DNA of 36,615 nt from contig JAADGE010000075.1 in assembly GCA_013152535.1 (NCBI GenBank), positions 1-36,615 on the forward strand, given 5' to 3'. A program made the position numbers and the translations under genes. A model generated the notes under the pieces. It had not been told where the DNA came from. It did no database searches and saw nothing but the letters and a program-made list of their open reading frames with translations. Shown piece after piece: positions 1-7,826 of the stretch. The first letter of the stretch is position 1, and every line of letters begins with the position of its first letter. Origin of the DNA: Chlorobiota bacterium (GTDB lineage: Bacteria > Bacteroidota > Bacteroidia > Bacteroidales > JAADGE01).

Positions 1-182
1 CAGATAAACACGAAAAAACTGTTTTTACTTATCAAAAATTTCAAAAAACATTAAAATATTTTCAAAAAATTATTTCTACATTATTTACAACATTTGTATA
101 TCCGTAACTTAACAGTTTTATCCGGTTGATATATCCGCATTGTGCAGATTGGTTAATCCTTTTATTCTCTGTTCCGAATATC
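1..182. other. AT-rich intergenic sequence at window edge
   Basis: This stretch lies downstream of the recombinase gene. It is very AT-rich, with short A and T runs, and carries no open reading frame that looks coding. I saw no convincing hairpin-plus-T-run terminator. The words TATATCCG and ATATCCG recur near 95 and 130, but they are too short to be called an attachment site. The window starts here, so any att site or neighbouring gene further left cannot be judged. Confidence 0.4.
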
Positions 183-1295
183 TTAATTTGTCGTAAATTT
201 ATATTTTTCATTCAAAATATCCAAAGGATTTATAATCTTTTTATTTATTTTATTCAATATATGAGTATAAATTTCAGTTGTTTTAGTGCTTTCATGTCCG
301 AGTAAAATTTGAACGGTTCTTAAATTTTCTCCGTTTTCTAAAAGGTGTGTTGCAAAAGAATGTCTTAATGTATGCGGTGTTGACCAAGGATTTACTCCGG
401 ATTCTTGCTGTGCTTTTCTGAAAATTTTTTGGACGCTTCCGGCACTGTATTTTCCGCCCTCTTGTCCTTCAAAAAGCCAATAAGCCGGCTTATATTCTGT
501 ATAATATCTTCTTAAAATAAGTAATAAACTCTTTGATAATAAAGTCCTTCTGTCTTTTTTGCCTTTAGCCCCTTTTATAAAAATATAGGTATCGTCGGTG
601 TGAATATCAACAATTCTTAAATTTAAAACTTCGTTCAAACGCATTCCGCAACTGTAAATTGTATATAAAATAGCTCTGTGTTTCAGGTTTTTAGGGGCAT
701 TTATTAATTTAAAAACTTCTTCTTCACTTAAAATATTCGGCAGACTTCTTGCTCGTTTCGGACGTTGAATGTCGTAATATTCACGAGGCATATTTAACAC
801 ATTTTCATAATAAAATTTTACGGCATTTATGATAATATTTTGCCTGCTTTCACTAATTTTATATTTAGTTACGATATAATATACATAACTTTCAATTTGT
901 TCTTTTGTAACTGTTTTTAAATCAAATGTTTCAAAATATTTTAAAAAAAGTGACAGTTCGGCTTTATAGCTTCTTACAGTATTCGGACTGTATGCTTTTA
1001 AAATTAATTTTTGTTCTGCCGAAGCAAGTGCCGTAAGTGATGTATTATTTAATGTGTATTTTGGTTTTGAAGGAAGTTTTTCTTCATCAATGATTTTATA
1101 TTTTCCTTTGAAAATTGTTTTTAAGAGTGCAAAATTTTCTTTGGTGTAAATAATACTCCATAATTTTTGTTGTTTATGGTAGAATCTGCTTTTAATTTTT
1201 TTCAGCAATTCTCGTTCTTCCGTCATTTCATACGGAATAAATATTTTTATTCGTTTCGATTTTTTTAAAGGAGTGTAAATGATAATATGCATCAT
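183..1295 (-). CDS. Tyrosine recombinase / site-specific integrase (XerC/D-like)
   Basis: This 370-residue protein is a tyrosine-type site-specific recombinase, which cuts and rejoins DNA through a covalent 3'-phosphotyrosine. All catalytic positions are visible: R219 (in CGMRLNE), K244 (GAKGKKDRR), H308 and R311 (HTLRHSFATHLL), H334 (LLGHEST) and the nucleophile Y343 (TTEIYTHI). The catalytic domain is about residues 185-355, and a SAM-like core-binding domain lies at about 92-165. An extra N-terminal segment of about 85 residues, basic and not recognised, makes it longer than housekeeping XerC/XerD (about 300 residues). It is therefore more likely an accessory integrase than the chromosome-dimer recombinase. 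Two adjacent ATG codons (1295, 1292) are possible starts. It is divergent from the zinc-ribbon gene. No attachment sites, excisionase or cargo were seen, so whether it belongs to a mobile element is open. Confidence 0.9.
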   Translation of the reverse strand: MMHIIIYTPLKKSKRIKIFIPYEMTEERELLKKIKSRFYHKQQKLWSIIYTKENFALLKTIFKGKYKIIDEEKLPSKPKYTLNNTSLTALASAEQKLILKAYSPNTVRSYKAELSLFLKYFETFDLKTVTKEQIESYVYYIVTKYKISESRQNIIINAVKFYYENVLNMPREYYDIQRPKRARSLPNILSEEEVFKLINAPKNLKHRAILYTIYSCGMRLNEVLNLRIVDIHTDDTYIFIKGAKGKKDRRTLLSKSLLLILRRYYTEYKPAYWLFEGQEGGKYSAGSVQKIFRKAQQESGVNPWSTPHTLRHSFATHLLENGENLRTVQILLGHESTKTTEIYTHILNKINKKIINPLDILNEKYKFTTN

Positions 1296-1450
1296 GTGAA
1301 AGTGAAATTTAAATGTTTATTTATGTTTTTTGAATTTTGTACTTCATAGGTTGATAATCTGATACTTTGTTGTTATTCTTTAATAAGATTTAAGAAAACT
1401 CTTGTAAATGTATGTATTAAATTCATATGAAAATAAAAATATGAAAAATA

Positions 1451-1482
1451 GTTGTATAATAACCGTTAAAAACGTATAATTG
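1451..1482 (+). promoter_or_regulatory. Candidate Bacteroidetes-type promoter for the zinc-ribbon gene
   Basis: GTTG at 1451-1454 is followed by 20 nt and then TATAATTG at 1475-1482. This matches the Bacteroidetes -33/-7 pattern TTTG-N19/21-TAnnTTTG with one mismatch in each box. It lies about 36 nt before the ATG at 1519, a sensible leader length. The call rests on pattern only, in AT-rich DNA where chance matches occur. Confidence 0.4.
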
Positions 1483-1518
1483 TAATTATTTTATTAATAA
1501 TGTCTTATAAAATAAATA

Positions 1519-1869
1519 ATGAGAAAATGCAAGATATGCAGTAAACCGATAGTCGGAAGAAGCGATAAGAAATTTTGTTCGATAAAGTGTAAAAATTATT
1601 ACCATACAAATTTAAGGAGGGTAACCAAAACAGCCGTGCAGGATATTGATAAAATTTTGCACCGAAACAGAAGTATCCTCTTAGAATTAACAGGAAAATA
1701 TAAAACTCAAATTAAAGTTAACAGAATGTTACTTGATAAAAAGAAGTTCCGTTATAAATATCATACGCATTTATATCGGAACATTAAAGGCAAAGTCTGG
1801 TTTTATGTGTACGATTTTGCATGGATGGAGTTTTCCGATAACGAAATTCTTATTGTGAAAAAGAAATGA
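1519..1869 (+). CDS. Small zinc-ribbon protein, conserved hypothetical
   Basis: This 116-residue protein has a four-cysteine zinc-ribbon-like knuckle at its N-terminus: C4-x2-C7 (CKIC) and C20-x3-C24 (CSIKC). A basic, helix-prone middle (about 30-75) follows, then a short C-terminal part rich in aromatic residues (WFYVYDFAWMEF). Small Bacteroidetes proteins with this layout are, to my recollection, common and of unknown function. The knuckle and basic character suggest binding to nucleic acid, but that is inference. A promoter-like sequence lies upstream. The gene sits between a divergent integrase and alaS, with 117 bp before alaS, and it could travel with the integrase or simply be a neighbour. 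A 14-bp perfect palindrome (AATCTTTAAAGATT, 1892-1905) lies just after the stop. Confidence 0.75.
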   Translation: MRKCKICSKPIVGRSDKKFCSIKCKNYYHTNLRRVTKTAVQDIDKILHRNRSILLELTGKYKTQIKVNRMLLDKKKFRYKYHTHLYRNIKGKVWFYVYDFAWMEFSDNEILIVKKK

Positions 1870-1986
1870 TAATATATTACAGTTTTTAATAAATCTTTAA
1901 AGATTATTTTACATTTTTGCATTTTAATTTTTTCATTCAAGAGTGAACATTAAATTTATCTGATAATAATATAATAATACGAAAAG

Positions 1987-4608
1987 ATGACATCAAGTGA
2001 AATAAGACAATCGTTTTTAGACTTTTTTAAATCGAAACAACATAAAATTGTTCCTTCGGCACCGATGGTAATTAAAGATGACCCTACTTTAATGTTTACC
2101 AATGCCGGAATGAATCAATTTAAAGATATTTTTCTTGGTGAAAACGAAATCTCTGCAAAACGTATTGCCGACACACAAAAATGTCTTCGTGTTTCCGGGA
2201 AACATAATGATTTGGAAGAAGTCGGGCACGATACGTATCATCATACAATGTTTGAGATGCTGGGAAATTGGTCGTTTGGTGATTATTTTAAAAAAGAAGC
2301 CATTGAATGGGCTTGGGAATATTTGACCGATGTATTAAAAATTAATAAAGCAAATTTGTATGCAACTGTTTTTGAAGGTTCAAAGGATGACGGAACCGAT
2401 GCCGACGAAGAAGCAAAATCATACTGGAAAAAATTTATTCCCGAAGATCAAATTATTTACGGAAATAAAAAAGATAATTTTTGGGAAATGGGTGCAAGCG
2501 GTCCCTGCGGTCCATGTTCCGAAATTCATATTGATTTGCGTGAGGATACTGAAAAAGCAAAAATACCCGGAAGAGATTTAGTGAATAAAGATCATCCTTT
2601 GGTTATTGAAATTTGGAATTTGGTGTTTATTCAATATAATCGTAAAAGTAACGGTAATTTGGAAAATTTACCTGCAAAACATATTGATACAGGAATGGGA
2701 TTTGAACGTTTGTGTATGGTAGTGCAAGGCAAAAAATCAAATTACGATACCGATATTTTTCAAGTTCTGATAAAAGAAATAGAGCAAGTTTCCGGTAAGT
2801 TATACGGCAAAGATAAAGATACAGATATTGCTATGCGTGTAGTTGCCGATCATTTACGGGCTGTTGCTTTTTCAATAACCGACGGGCAGTTGCCTTCAAA
2901 TACGGGAGCCGGATATGTTATTCGACGAATTCTGCGACGTGCCGTACGTTACGGCTATTCGTTTTTAGATATTAAAGAACCTTTTATTTATAAATTAGTT
3001 GATGCTTTAACGGAAAATATGAGCTCGGCATTTCCGAAATTAATAACACAAAAACAAATAATAAATGATGTTATCCGAGAAGAAGAAATTTCTTTTTTAA
3101 GAACATTGGAGACAGGAATCAAAATGCTGGACGGAATTATTGCCGAAACAAAGCAACACGGATATAAAGTTGTTAACGGAAAAGATGTTTTTACACTTTT
3201 TGATTCGTACGGCTTCCCATACGGTTTAACACAATTAATTTTACAAGAACACGACTTAATAATAAGTAAGAAAAATTTTGATGAAGCAATGGCCGAGCAA
3301 AAGAACCGCTCAAAAGCAGATGCCACTTCTGATAAAGGTGACTGGATTACGGTTTTAGAAGATGATATTGAAGAATTTATCGGTTACGATCATTTGGAAA
3401 CCGAACTTAAAATTACACGTTACAGAAAAATAAAAGAAAAAAATAAAGATTTATATCATTTGGTTTTTAATTACACACCTTTTTATGCCGAAAGCGGCGG
3501 ACAAGTAGGAGATATCGGATATATTGAAGCAAACGGTAAAAGAACTGAAATTATTGATACGCAAAAAGACCTTGGTGTAATTGTGCATTTTTCCGAAAGC
3601 TTACCCGATGATGTAGGTGCTGTTTTTAAAGCTGTTGTGAACAGAACAAAAAGAGATTTAACGACTGCAAATCATTCAGCAACACATTTGATGCACAAAG
3701 CATTACGAGACGTTTTAGGAAATCATGCAGAGCAAAAAGGATCTTTGGTTGATGAGAAACGATTACGTTTTGATTTTTCACACTTTAAAAAAATGAGTAA
3801 CGAAGAAATTGAAAAAGTTGAAAGACTTGTTAACGCAAAAATACGAGCCAATATTCCTCTGGAAGAAAAACGTGCCGTGCCTATGCCGGAAGCAAAAAAA
3901 ATGGGAGCTACGGCACTTTTCGGAGAAAAATACGGTGATGTCGTACGTGTTATTAAATTCGGCGACTCTATTGAACTTTGCGGAGGAAATCACGTATCGG
4001 CAACAGGTAAAATAGGCTTTTTTAAAATTATTTCGGAAAGTGCCGTTGCATCCGGTATTCGACGTATTGAAGCAATAACTTCGGTTGAAGCCGAAAACTA
4101 TATTTTTGCTGAATTAAGAGCTTTTAAAGAAATTAAAGTACTTATAAAAAGTTCAAAAAATATTAAAGAAACTATTGAAAAAATTTTGAATGAAAATAAA
4201 GAAAATAAATCTTTGCTTGAAAAGTTTGAGAAGGAAAAAACAAAACATTTGAAACAAGAATTAAAAAATTCAATTAAAGAAATAAACGGTATTAATGTTA
4301 TTATTGAAAAAATTGATAATTCTGCTGCCGGACAATTAAAAGATTTAGCATTTCAACTGAAAGGTGAAATAGAAAATTTATTATTTGCCGCAGGTACGGC
4401 AAATAACGGAAAAGCAAATTTGGTTGTGATGATTTCGGATAATTTGATAAAAGAGAAGAATTTGAATGCCGGACAAATTATTCGTGAAATATCAAAAGAA
4501 ATAAAAGGCGGCGGCGGCGGACCTGCTCATTTTGCAAGTGCCGGCGGACCTGATACTTCCGGTATTGAACGTGCATTAAAAAAAGTTTTTGATTTTATAA
4601 AAAAATAA
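1987..4608 (+). CDS. alaS: Alanyl-tRNA synthetase
   Basis: This 873-residue enzyme is full length for bacterial AlaRS. It charges tRNA-Ala in the cytoplasm: alanine + ATP + tRNA gives Ala-tRNA. The class II catalytic domain occupies about residues 1-240 (motif 1 near SKQHKIVPS...DDPTLMFTNAGMNQFKD, motif 3 near DTGMGFERL at 234-242). The tRNA-recognition domain follows to about 460. The editing domain carries the zinc-ligand sets H563-x3-H567 and C665-x3-H669, which removes mischarged Ser and Gly. A Lys/Glu-rich helical segment (about 700-770) leads to the C-terminal C-Ala domain with the glycine-rich GGGGGPAHFASAGG near the end. The ATG at 1987 fits the usual family N-terminus. A small secreted-protein gene follows after 26 bp and may be co-transcribed. 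Confidence 0.98.
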   Translation: MTSSEIRQSFLDFFKSKQHKIVPSAPMVIKDDPTLMFTNAGMNQFKDIFLGENEISAKRIADTQKCLRVSGKHNDLEEVGHDTYHHTMFEMLGNWSFGDYFKKEAIEWAWEYLTDVLKINKANLYATVFEGSKDDGTDADEEAKSYWKKFIPEDQIIYGNKKDNFWEMGASGPCGPCSEIHIDLREDTEKAKIPGRDLVNKDHPLVIEIWNLVFIQYNRKSNGNLENLPAKHIDTGMGFERLCMVVQGKKSNYDTDIFQVLIKEIEQVSGKLYGKDKDTDIAMRVVADHLRAVAFSITDGQLPSNTGAGYVIRRILRRAVRYGYSFLDIKEPFIYKLVDALTENMSSAFPKLITQKQIINDVIREEEISFLRTLETGIKMLDGIIAETKQHGYKVVNGKDVFTLFDSYGFPYGLTQLILQEHDLIISKKNFDEAMAEQKNRSKADATSDKGDWITVLEDDIEEFIGYDHLETELKITRYRKIKEKNKDLYHLVFNYTPFYAESGGQVGDIGYIEANGKRTEIIDTQKDLGVIVHFSESLPDDVGAVFKAVVNRTKRDLTTANHSATHLMHKALRDVLGNHAEQKGSLVDEKRLRFDFSHFKKMSNEEIEKVERLVNAKIRANIPLEEKRAVPMPEAKKMGATALFGEKYGDVVRVIKFGDSIELCGGNHVSATGKIGFFKIISESAVASGIRRIEAITSVEAENYIFAELRAFKEIKVLIKSSKNIKETIEKILNENKENKSLLEKFEKEKTKHLKQELKNSIKEINGINVIIEKIDNSAAGQLKDLAFQLKGEIENLLFAAGTANNGKANLVVMISDNLIKEKNLNAGQIIREISKEIKGGGGGPAHFASAGGPDTSGIERALKKVFDFIKK

Positions 4609-4634
4609 CAGAAAAACATATAATAAACCCAATT

Positions 4635-5030
4635 ATGAAAAAAATATCATTTATTTTTGTTTTAATCTTTTTAAGTTTTAATCTTTTTTCTCAAAGTTCA
4701 ATAAAAATTTACACAGATTTGAAAGAAGAAACATCACAATTTACAGCTTACCTTAATCAAGAAGCACAAGATGCATATCCTTCCGATGAAACCGAAATTG
4801 AAGGTCTTCTGCCCGGAAAATATATTTTGCAGATAAGTTTTAATTCCGACACAATTGCTGATTGGACAATTAAATTAAAATTGAAAAAAAATGAACATTT
4901 GATTTACAAAGTTGTAAAACTGAAAAAATTTGCTAAAGATGCAAATCAACTCGGGCGAAATATCAGCAAAGATGCAAAAGATGATGACGGTTTGGTCCAA
5001 TACTATAAATTAGTGCAAGAAAGAGAATAA
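4635..5030 (+). CDS. Small secreted protein of unknown function
   Basis: This 131-residue protein starts with a clear Sec signal peptide (MKKISFIFVLIFLSFNLFSQ, cleavage probably just before or after Q20). The mature part begins with a predicted beta-rich segment (about 22-95). Its phrase EGLLPGKYILQISF resembles PEGA-type or carboxypeptidase-regulatory beta-sandwiches in secreted Bacteroidetes proteins. A charged, helix-prone tail follows (KKFAKDANQLGRNISKDAKD). There is no lipobox and no T9SS sorting domain, so a periplasmic location is the simplest inference. It lies 26 bp after alaS, with no obvious terminator between them. Its TAA stop ends at the base directly before the convergent flavoprotein gene, so the two genes abut without a spacer. 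I do not recognise a specific family. Confidence 0.75.
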   Translation: MKKISFIFVLIFLSFNLFSQSSIKIYTDLKEETSQFTAYLNQEAQDAYPSDETEIEGLLPGKYILQISFNSDTIADWTIKLKLKKNEHLIYKVVKLKKFAKDANQLGRNISKDAKDDDGLVQYYKLVQERE

Positions 5031-6506
5031 TTAAGGTTTCCATTCTCGATATTTTATTTGGTCGGGGAATGCCGAAGGTTTAAAAACAGAGGATTTATAA
5101 AACAATCTGATACATTCTTCAATACCCTCGGTAACACCGGGGTGGGGGTGAACGGTTTTAAAAACTTCGTCTAATCCGTTTTCTTCATCAATAAGATGGG
5201 CAACCGAAACAATAAATGCAGATGCCTGCGGGCTGGCAGCTCTCATTCCCAATATGCGATTTTTCCCGTCGTTGCTGATAATTAACTTCACAAAACCTTT
5301 TGTATTGCGCATAGCTATTGTTCTGCTTACCAGTTCATTGGAGTAAAATGCAACTTTATACGGAATACCTTTGGCTTGTAATTGTTTCTCATTTTTCCCG
5401 ACAGCGGCTACTTCGGGTTTGAAAAACATTAAGGTGGACATATTTTTATATGTTATTTTTTCTTTCATATTTCCGTATAATTTATCTACAATATGCCTTC
5501 CTTGAACTTGTGCTATGTTAAAAAGTTGCCCGTGTCCGGTAATGTCTCCTGCAGCAAAAATATTATTAATTTCAATTTCTTCTAACGAACAGTATTCATT
5601 AGTGTGAATAATGCCTTTTTTTCCTTTCGGGAAACCTATATTTTTAAGACCCAAATTTTCAGTATTAGCTGTACGTCCGATGGCAATCAGTGCTGCATCA
5701 ACTTCAATAACTTTGCTGTGTCCTTTTTCATAATCCAAAACAACTTCAAGGTAATTTTGTTTTTTACGAATGGTTCTCAGCGATGCTTCATAATGAATTT
5801 TTACACCGTTTTCTTCCAAATTTTCGGAAACAAAATCACTTATGTCGTCATCTTCAAACGGTACTACACGATTTGTTCTGTCGAGAAGGTGTACTTCGGT
5901 TTGTTTATAATTAGAAAAAATTGCAGCAAATTCACAACCGATAATTCCCGAACCTATTATAATCATTCTTTCAGGAAATTTGTTGAGATTTAGGATGTTA
6001 TCGGAATTAAAAATAAGTTTTCCGTCAACCGGAATACCGGGATATGCTCGCGGTCGGGAACCTGTTGCAATAATGAAATTATCTCCCGTAATAATTTGTT
6101 TTTCTTTATCAAGTATTACTTCAATTTGCGTTTTATTTATAAATTTTGCAAATCCTTTAATCAAAGTCAAAGATCCGTCAGGTGAATTTTTGTCCGAAAA
6201 AGTTTCAATTTGCGACAACATTTGATATTGACGTTCCTTTGCTGCCTGAAAAACAGTTTTCCGAACTTCCTGAAAATTTACGTTTAAAGCCGAAGCTCTG
6301 TACCCTCTGTTTACTTTCGATGCAATGGCATAATCCGATGATAGTTCCCACATTGTTTTGGAAACTAATGCACCGTTCATAATTCCGGCACCGCCTATTT
6401 CATCAGCTTCGATTATACAAATATGTTTTTTGTAGTCTAAAGCTCTTGATGCTGCTGAAAAACCTGCTGCACCACTTCCTATTATTACAAGGTCGAATTT
6501 TGTCAT
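5031..6506 (-). CDS. Dihydrolipoamide dehydrogenase/SthA-like flavoprotein lacking the redox cysteines
   Basis: This 491-residue protein belongs to the class I pyridine nucleotide-disulfide oxidoreductase fold. Visible parts are the FAD-binding GSGAAG (10-15), the FAD motif ATGSRPRAYPGIP (147-159), the NAD(P)-binding GSGIIGCEFA (185-194), the second FAD motif NIFAAGD (315-321) and the C-terminal dimerisation domain with HPHPGVTE (453-460). That segment keeps the His455/Glu460 catalytic dyad. D209 at the end of the second NAD-domain strand favours NAD(H). Where the family has GGTCLNVGCIPSK, this protein reads GGAGIMNGALVSK (38-50), so both active-site cysteines are replaced by G41 and A46. It should not perform thiol-disulfide chemistry. 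SthA-type transhydrogenases, which also lack a full cysteine pair, are a possible parallel (GSRP, GRTANTENLGL), but the substrate is unknown. The gene stands alone, convergent with the small secreted-protein gene. Confidence 0.88.
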   Translation of the reverse strand: MTKFDLVIIGSGAAGFSAASRALDYKKHICIIEADEIGGAGIMNGALVSKTMWELSSDYAIASKVNRGYRASALNVNFQEVRKTVFQAAKERQYQMLSQIETFSDKNSPDGSLTLIKGFAKFINKTQIEVILDKEKQIITGDNFIIATGSRPRAYPGIPVDGKLIFNSDNILNLNKFPERMIIIGSGIIGCEFAAIFSNYKQTEVHLLDRTNRVVPFEDDDISDFVSENLEENGVKIHYEASLRTIRKKQNYLEVVLDYEKGHSKVIEVDAALIAIGRTANTENLGLKNIGFPKGKKGIIHTNEYCSLEEIEINNIFAAGDITGHGQLFNIAQVQGRHIVDKLYGNMKEKITYKNMSTLMFFKPEVAAVGKNEKQLQAKGIPYKVAFYSNELVSRTIAMRNTKGFVKLIISNDGKNRILGMRAASPQASAFIVSVAHLIDEENGLDEVFKTVHPHPGVTEGIEECIRLFYKSSVFKPSAFPDQIKYREWKP

Positions 6507-6602
6507 TTTAAATTATTAATGAAGTGTAAAGTAATAATAATTTTATAAAAAAGACAAAAAAGTATGAATTTATTTTTAAAACTTATTCCGACTTAAATTA
6601 TT

Positions 6603-7175
6603 ATGAAAACAATTGCAAAAATTAAGTATGTATTGTTTATTGCTGTTATTGCAGCTTTTGTATCATGTCAAGGAGATGCGGGACCTTCCGGAGCAGACGG
6701 AATCGACGGTATTAACGGTACGGACGGAGCAGACGGACAAGACGGAAACGCAAATGTAACGGCATCATCTTGGATTACACCAACTTGGTCGGTAACAAAG
6801 ACCTACGGTGAATTTGCTTATGACGAAGCAGCCGTAACAACAAATTTTATGAATACCGGAGTGATTTTATCTTATACTGATTGGACAGGACTCGGATCCT
6901 TTATTTATGCGTTGCCGTATTCGTTTCAAGACGGAGGAACCGTAAGTATTAATTTTAATATGCAAGGCGGACAAATAAAATGGTGGTTTGCGACTGACCA
7001 TAATTATACTCCGAATTCGGGTACAAAATTAAGGTATGTAATCCCTTCTTCAAACACAAATAAATCGGCAAATCCGCAACAAGAAATTTTATATAATCTT
7101 GACAAAAAAGCCTACCATATACAATCCGCAATTACTTTTCTGGTTATAAAAGTAGCAAAATTTTTGGGTTTTTGA
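6603..7175 (+). CDS. Collagen-like-repeat lipoprotein, possibly 3'-rearranged
   Basis: This 190-residue protein has a lipoprotein signal (MKTIAKIKYVLFIAVIAAF, lipobox VSC with C22). It is followed directly by about eight Gly-X-Y triplets (residues 24-49, rich in Asp, as in GADGIDGINGTDGADGQDG). The rest to about residue 160 is a Trp/Tyr/Thr-rich beta-type domain. Such collagen-like lipoproteins are common in Bacteroidetes and presumably face the outside or periplasm; no enzymatic function is known to me. The last 25 or so residues (from about KKAYHIQSAITFLVIKV) are basic and hydrophobic, unlike the preceding domain. They run into a stretch that holds a toxin-gene remnant, so the original 3' end may have been replaced. 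The start ATG is followed by a canonical signal peptide. No close promoter match was found. Confidence 0.75.
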   Translation: MKTIAKIKYVLFIAVIAAFVSCQGDAGPSGADGIDGINGTDGADGQDGNANVTASSWITPTWSVTKTYGEFAYDEAAVTTNFMNTGVILSYTDWTGLGSFIYALPYSFQDGGTVSINFNMQGGQIKWWFATDHNYTPNSGTKLRYVIPSSNTNKSANPQQEILYNLDKKAYHIQSAITFLVIKVAKFLGF

Positions 7176-7204
7176 CCTTTGAAAATTATTTTAATAAGCA
7201 AAAT

Positions 7205-7220
7205 CGCAAAAGATTTTGCG
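7205..7220. repeat. Perfect small hairpin CGCAAA-AGAT-TTTGCG
   Basis: A 6-bp perfect inverted repeat with a 4-nt loop lies 30 bp after the collagen-like gene and can be extended with A-T and T-G pairs. No T-run follows, so it is a weak terminator candidate. It sits in the apparently scrambled stretch between the collagen-like gene and the PIN remnant. Confidence 0.4.
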
Positions 7221-7290
7221 GTATAAATTGCTTGCAACTTCTTTCAGGTCAGAGACTTGCCTTTATTTTTTATATGGTGTTACCCACAGG

Positions 7291-7380
7291 TTATTTTCTC
7301 ATTTCAATATAATCCTTTGCAGTTAAAACTGGTATTTTAGCAGTCTTAAAATCTTTTAAATTCTTCGTTATTATTATACT
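7291..7380 (-). pseudogene. C-terminal remnant of a PIN-domain (VapC-like) toxin gene
   Basis: Read on the minus strand, the bases 7380 to 7291 encode SIIITKNLKDFKTAKIPVLT followed by AKDYIEMRK and a TAA stop. This resembles the C-terminal end of PIN-domain RNases of toxin-antitoxin systems, where a strand carries (I/V)xTRNxKDF and the chain closes with IPVLTPEEF. Only about 29 of the usual 130 or so residues remain. Upstream codons run through a palindrome (7377-7401) into an in-frame stop at 7426-7428, with no acidic PIN residues and no antitoxin. It is therefore a fragment, not a working gene. It lies wholly in the gap between the collagen-like and T9SS genes. The identification is from motif recognition over a short stretch and needs a profile search. 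Confidence 0.6.
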
Positions 7381-7401
7381 TCGAGGCTCTGTCTCGGAGT
7401 A
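7377..7401. repeat. Palindrome bordering the PIN remnant (TACTTCGAG-N7-CTCGGAGTA)
   Basis: Nine-base arms pair with one T-G wobble around a 7-nt centre (GCTCTGT). The hairpin lies 14 bp downstream of the stop of the small T9SS gene, exactly where recognisable PIN coding sequence begins. It is more GC-rich than its surroundings. It may serve as a terminator for the minus-strand gene, although no long T-run follows. It may instead be a dispersed palindromic element at a rearrangement junction. Confidence 0.5.
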
Positions 7402-7414
7402 GTTCATTAAAAAA

Positions 7415-7774
7415 TTATTTAACAATTATCTTATTTATTATTTTTTCACCGCTTTCTAATGTTACTTGTACCAAATACATACCCTTTTTTATATTTCCGA
7501 TTTTAATTAAAATATTATAATTAACACCTGTTTCATTATTGACAGTTTTAATATTTTGTCCCAAAATATTCATTACTTCAACTTTTTTAATCAGTTGATC
7601 CGATTTTACAAAAAATTTATTATTTGTAACAGGGTTAGGATATATCAAAATGTCAGCAGGAATAAAAGAAGCTACAGGTTCCTTTTTTTGGTATGACATA
7701 CCTTGTGAGTAACTTGTATAACTTACCGAAAGAATGAAAAATACAGAAATTAATAAAATAGTAAATTTTTTCAT
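7415..7774 (-). CDS. Mini secreted protein consisting mainly of a T9SS sorting domain
   Basis: This 119-residue protein has a signal peptide (MKKFTILLISVFFILSVSYT, ending near YSQG) and a linker of about 20 residues. A full type A T9SS C-terminal sorting domain of about 75 residues follows: ILIYPNPVTNNKFFV, EVMNILGQNIK, GNIKKGMYLVQV and a lysine-rich end (KIINKIIVK). T9SS substrates normally carry this domain behind a large passenger, but here there is essentially no passenger. It may be a decoy, an adaptor, or what is left of a larger protein. The gene starts 52 bp after kdsB on the same strand and may be read from the kdsB transcript. A palindrome and a PIN-gene remnant lie just downstream. 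Confidence 0.85.
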   Translation of the reverse strand: MKKFTILLISVFFILSVSYTSYSQGMSYQKKEPVASFIPADILIYPNPVTNNKFFVKSDQLIKKVEVMNILGQNIKTVNNETGVNYNILIKIGNIKKGMYLVQVTLESGEKIINKIIVK

Positions 7775-7826
7775 AAGCTTAACGTTTATTTATTATACGA
7801 CGGAAAATTAATAAAGTTTCCATAAA

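Noticed and set aside
1-182. Possible dif or attachment site next to the integrase
   Set aside because: Only 7-8 bp repeats near 95 and 130, with no arm-core-arm layout. The other end is not in the window.
1892-1905. 14-bp perfect palindrome AATCTTTAAAGATT between the zinc-ribbon gene and alaS
   Set aside because: It is all but AT-only with no loop, so it is a poor terminator. In DNA this AT-rich, a chance palindrome is plausible. Noted in the zinc-ribbon entry only.
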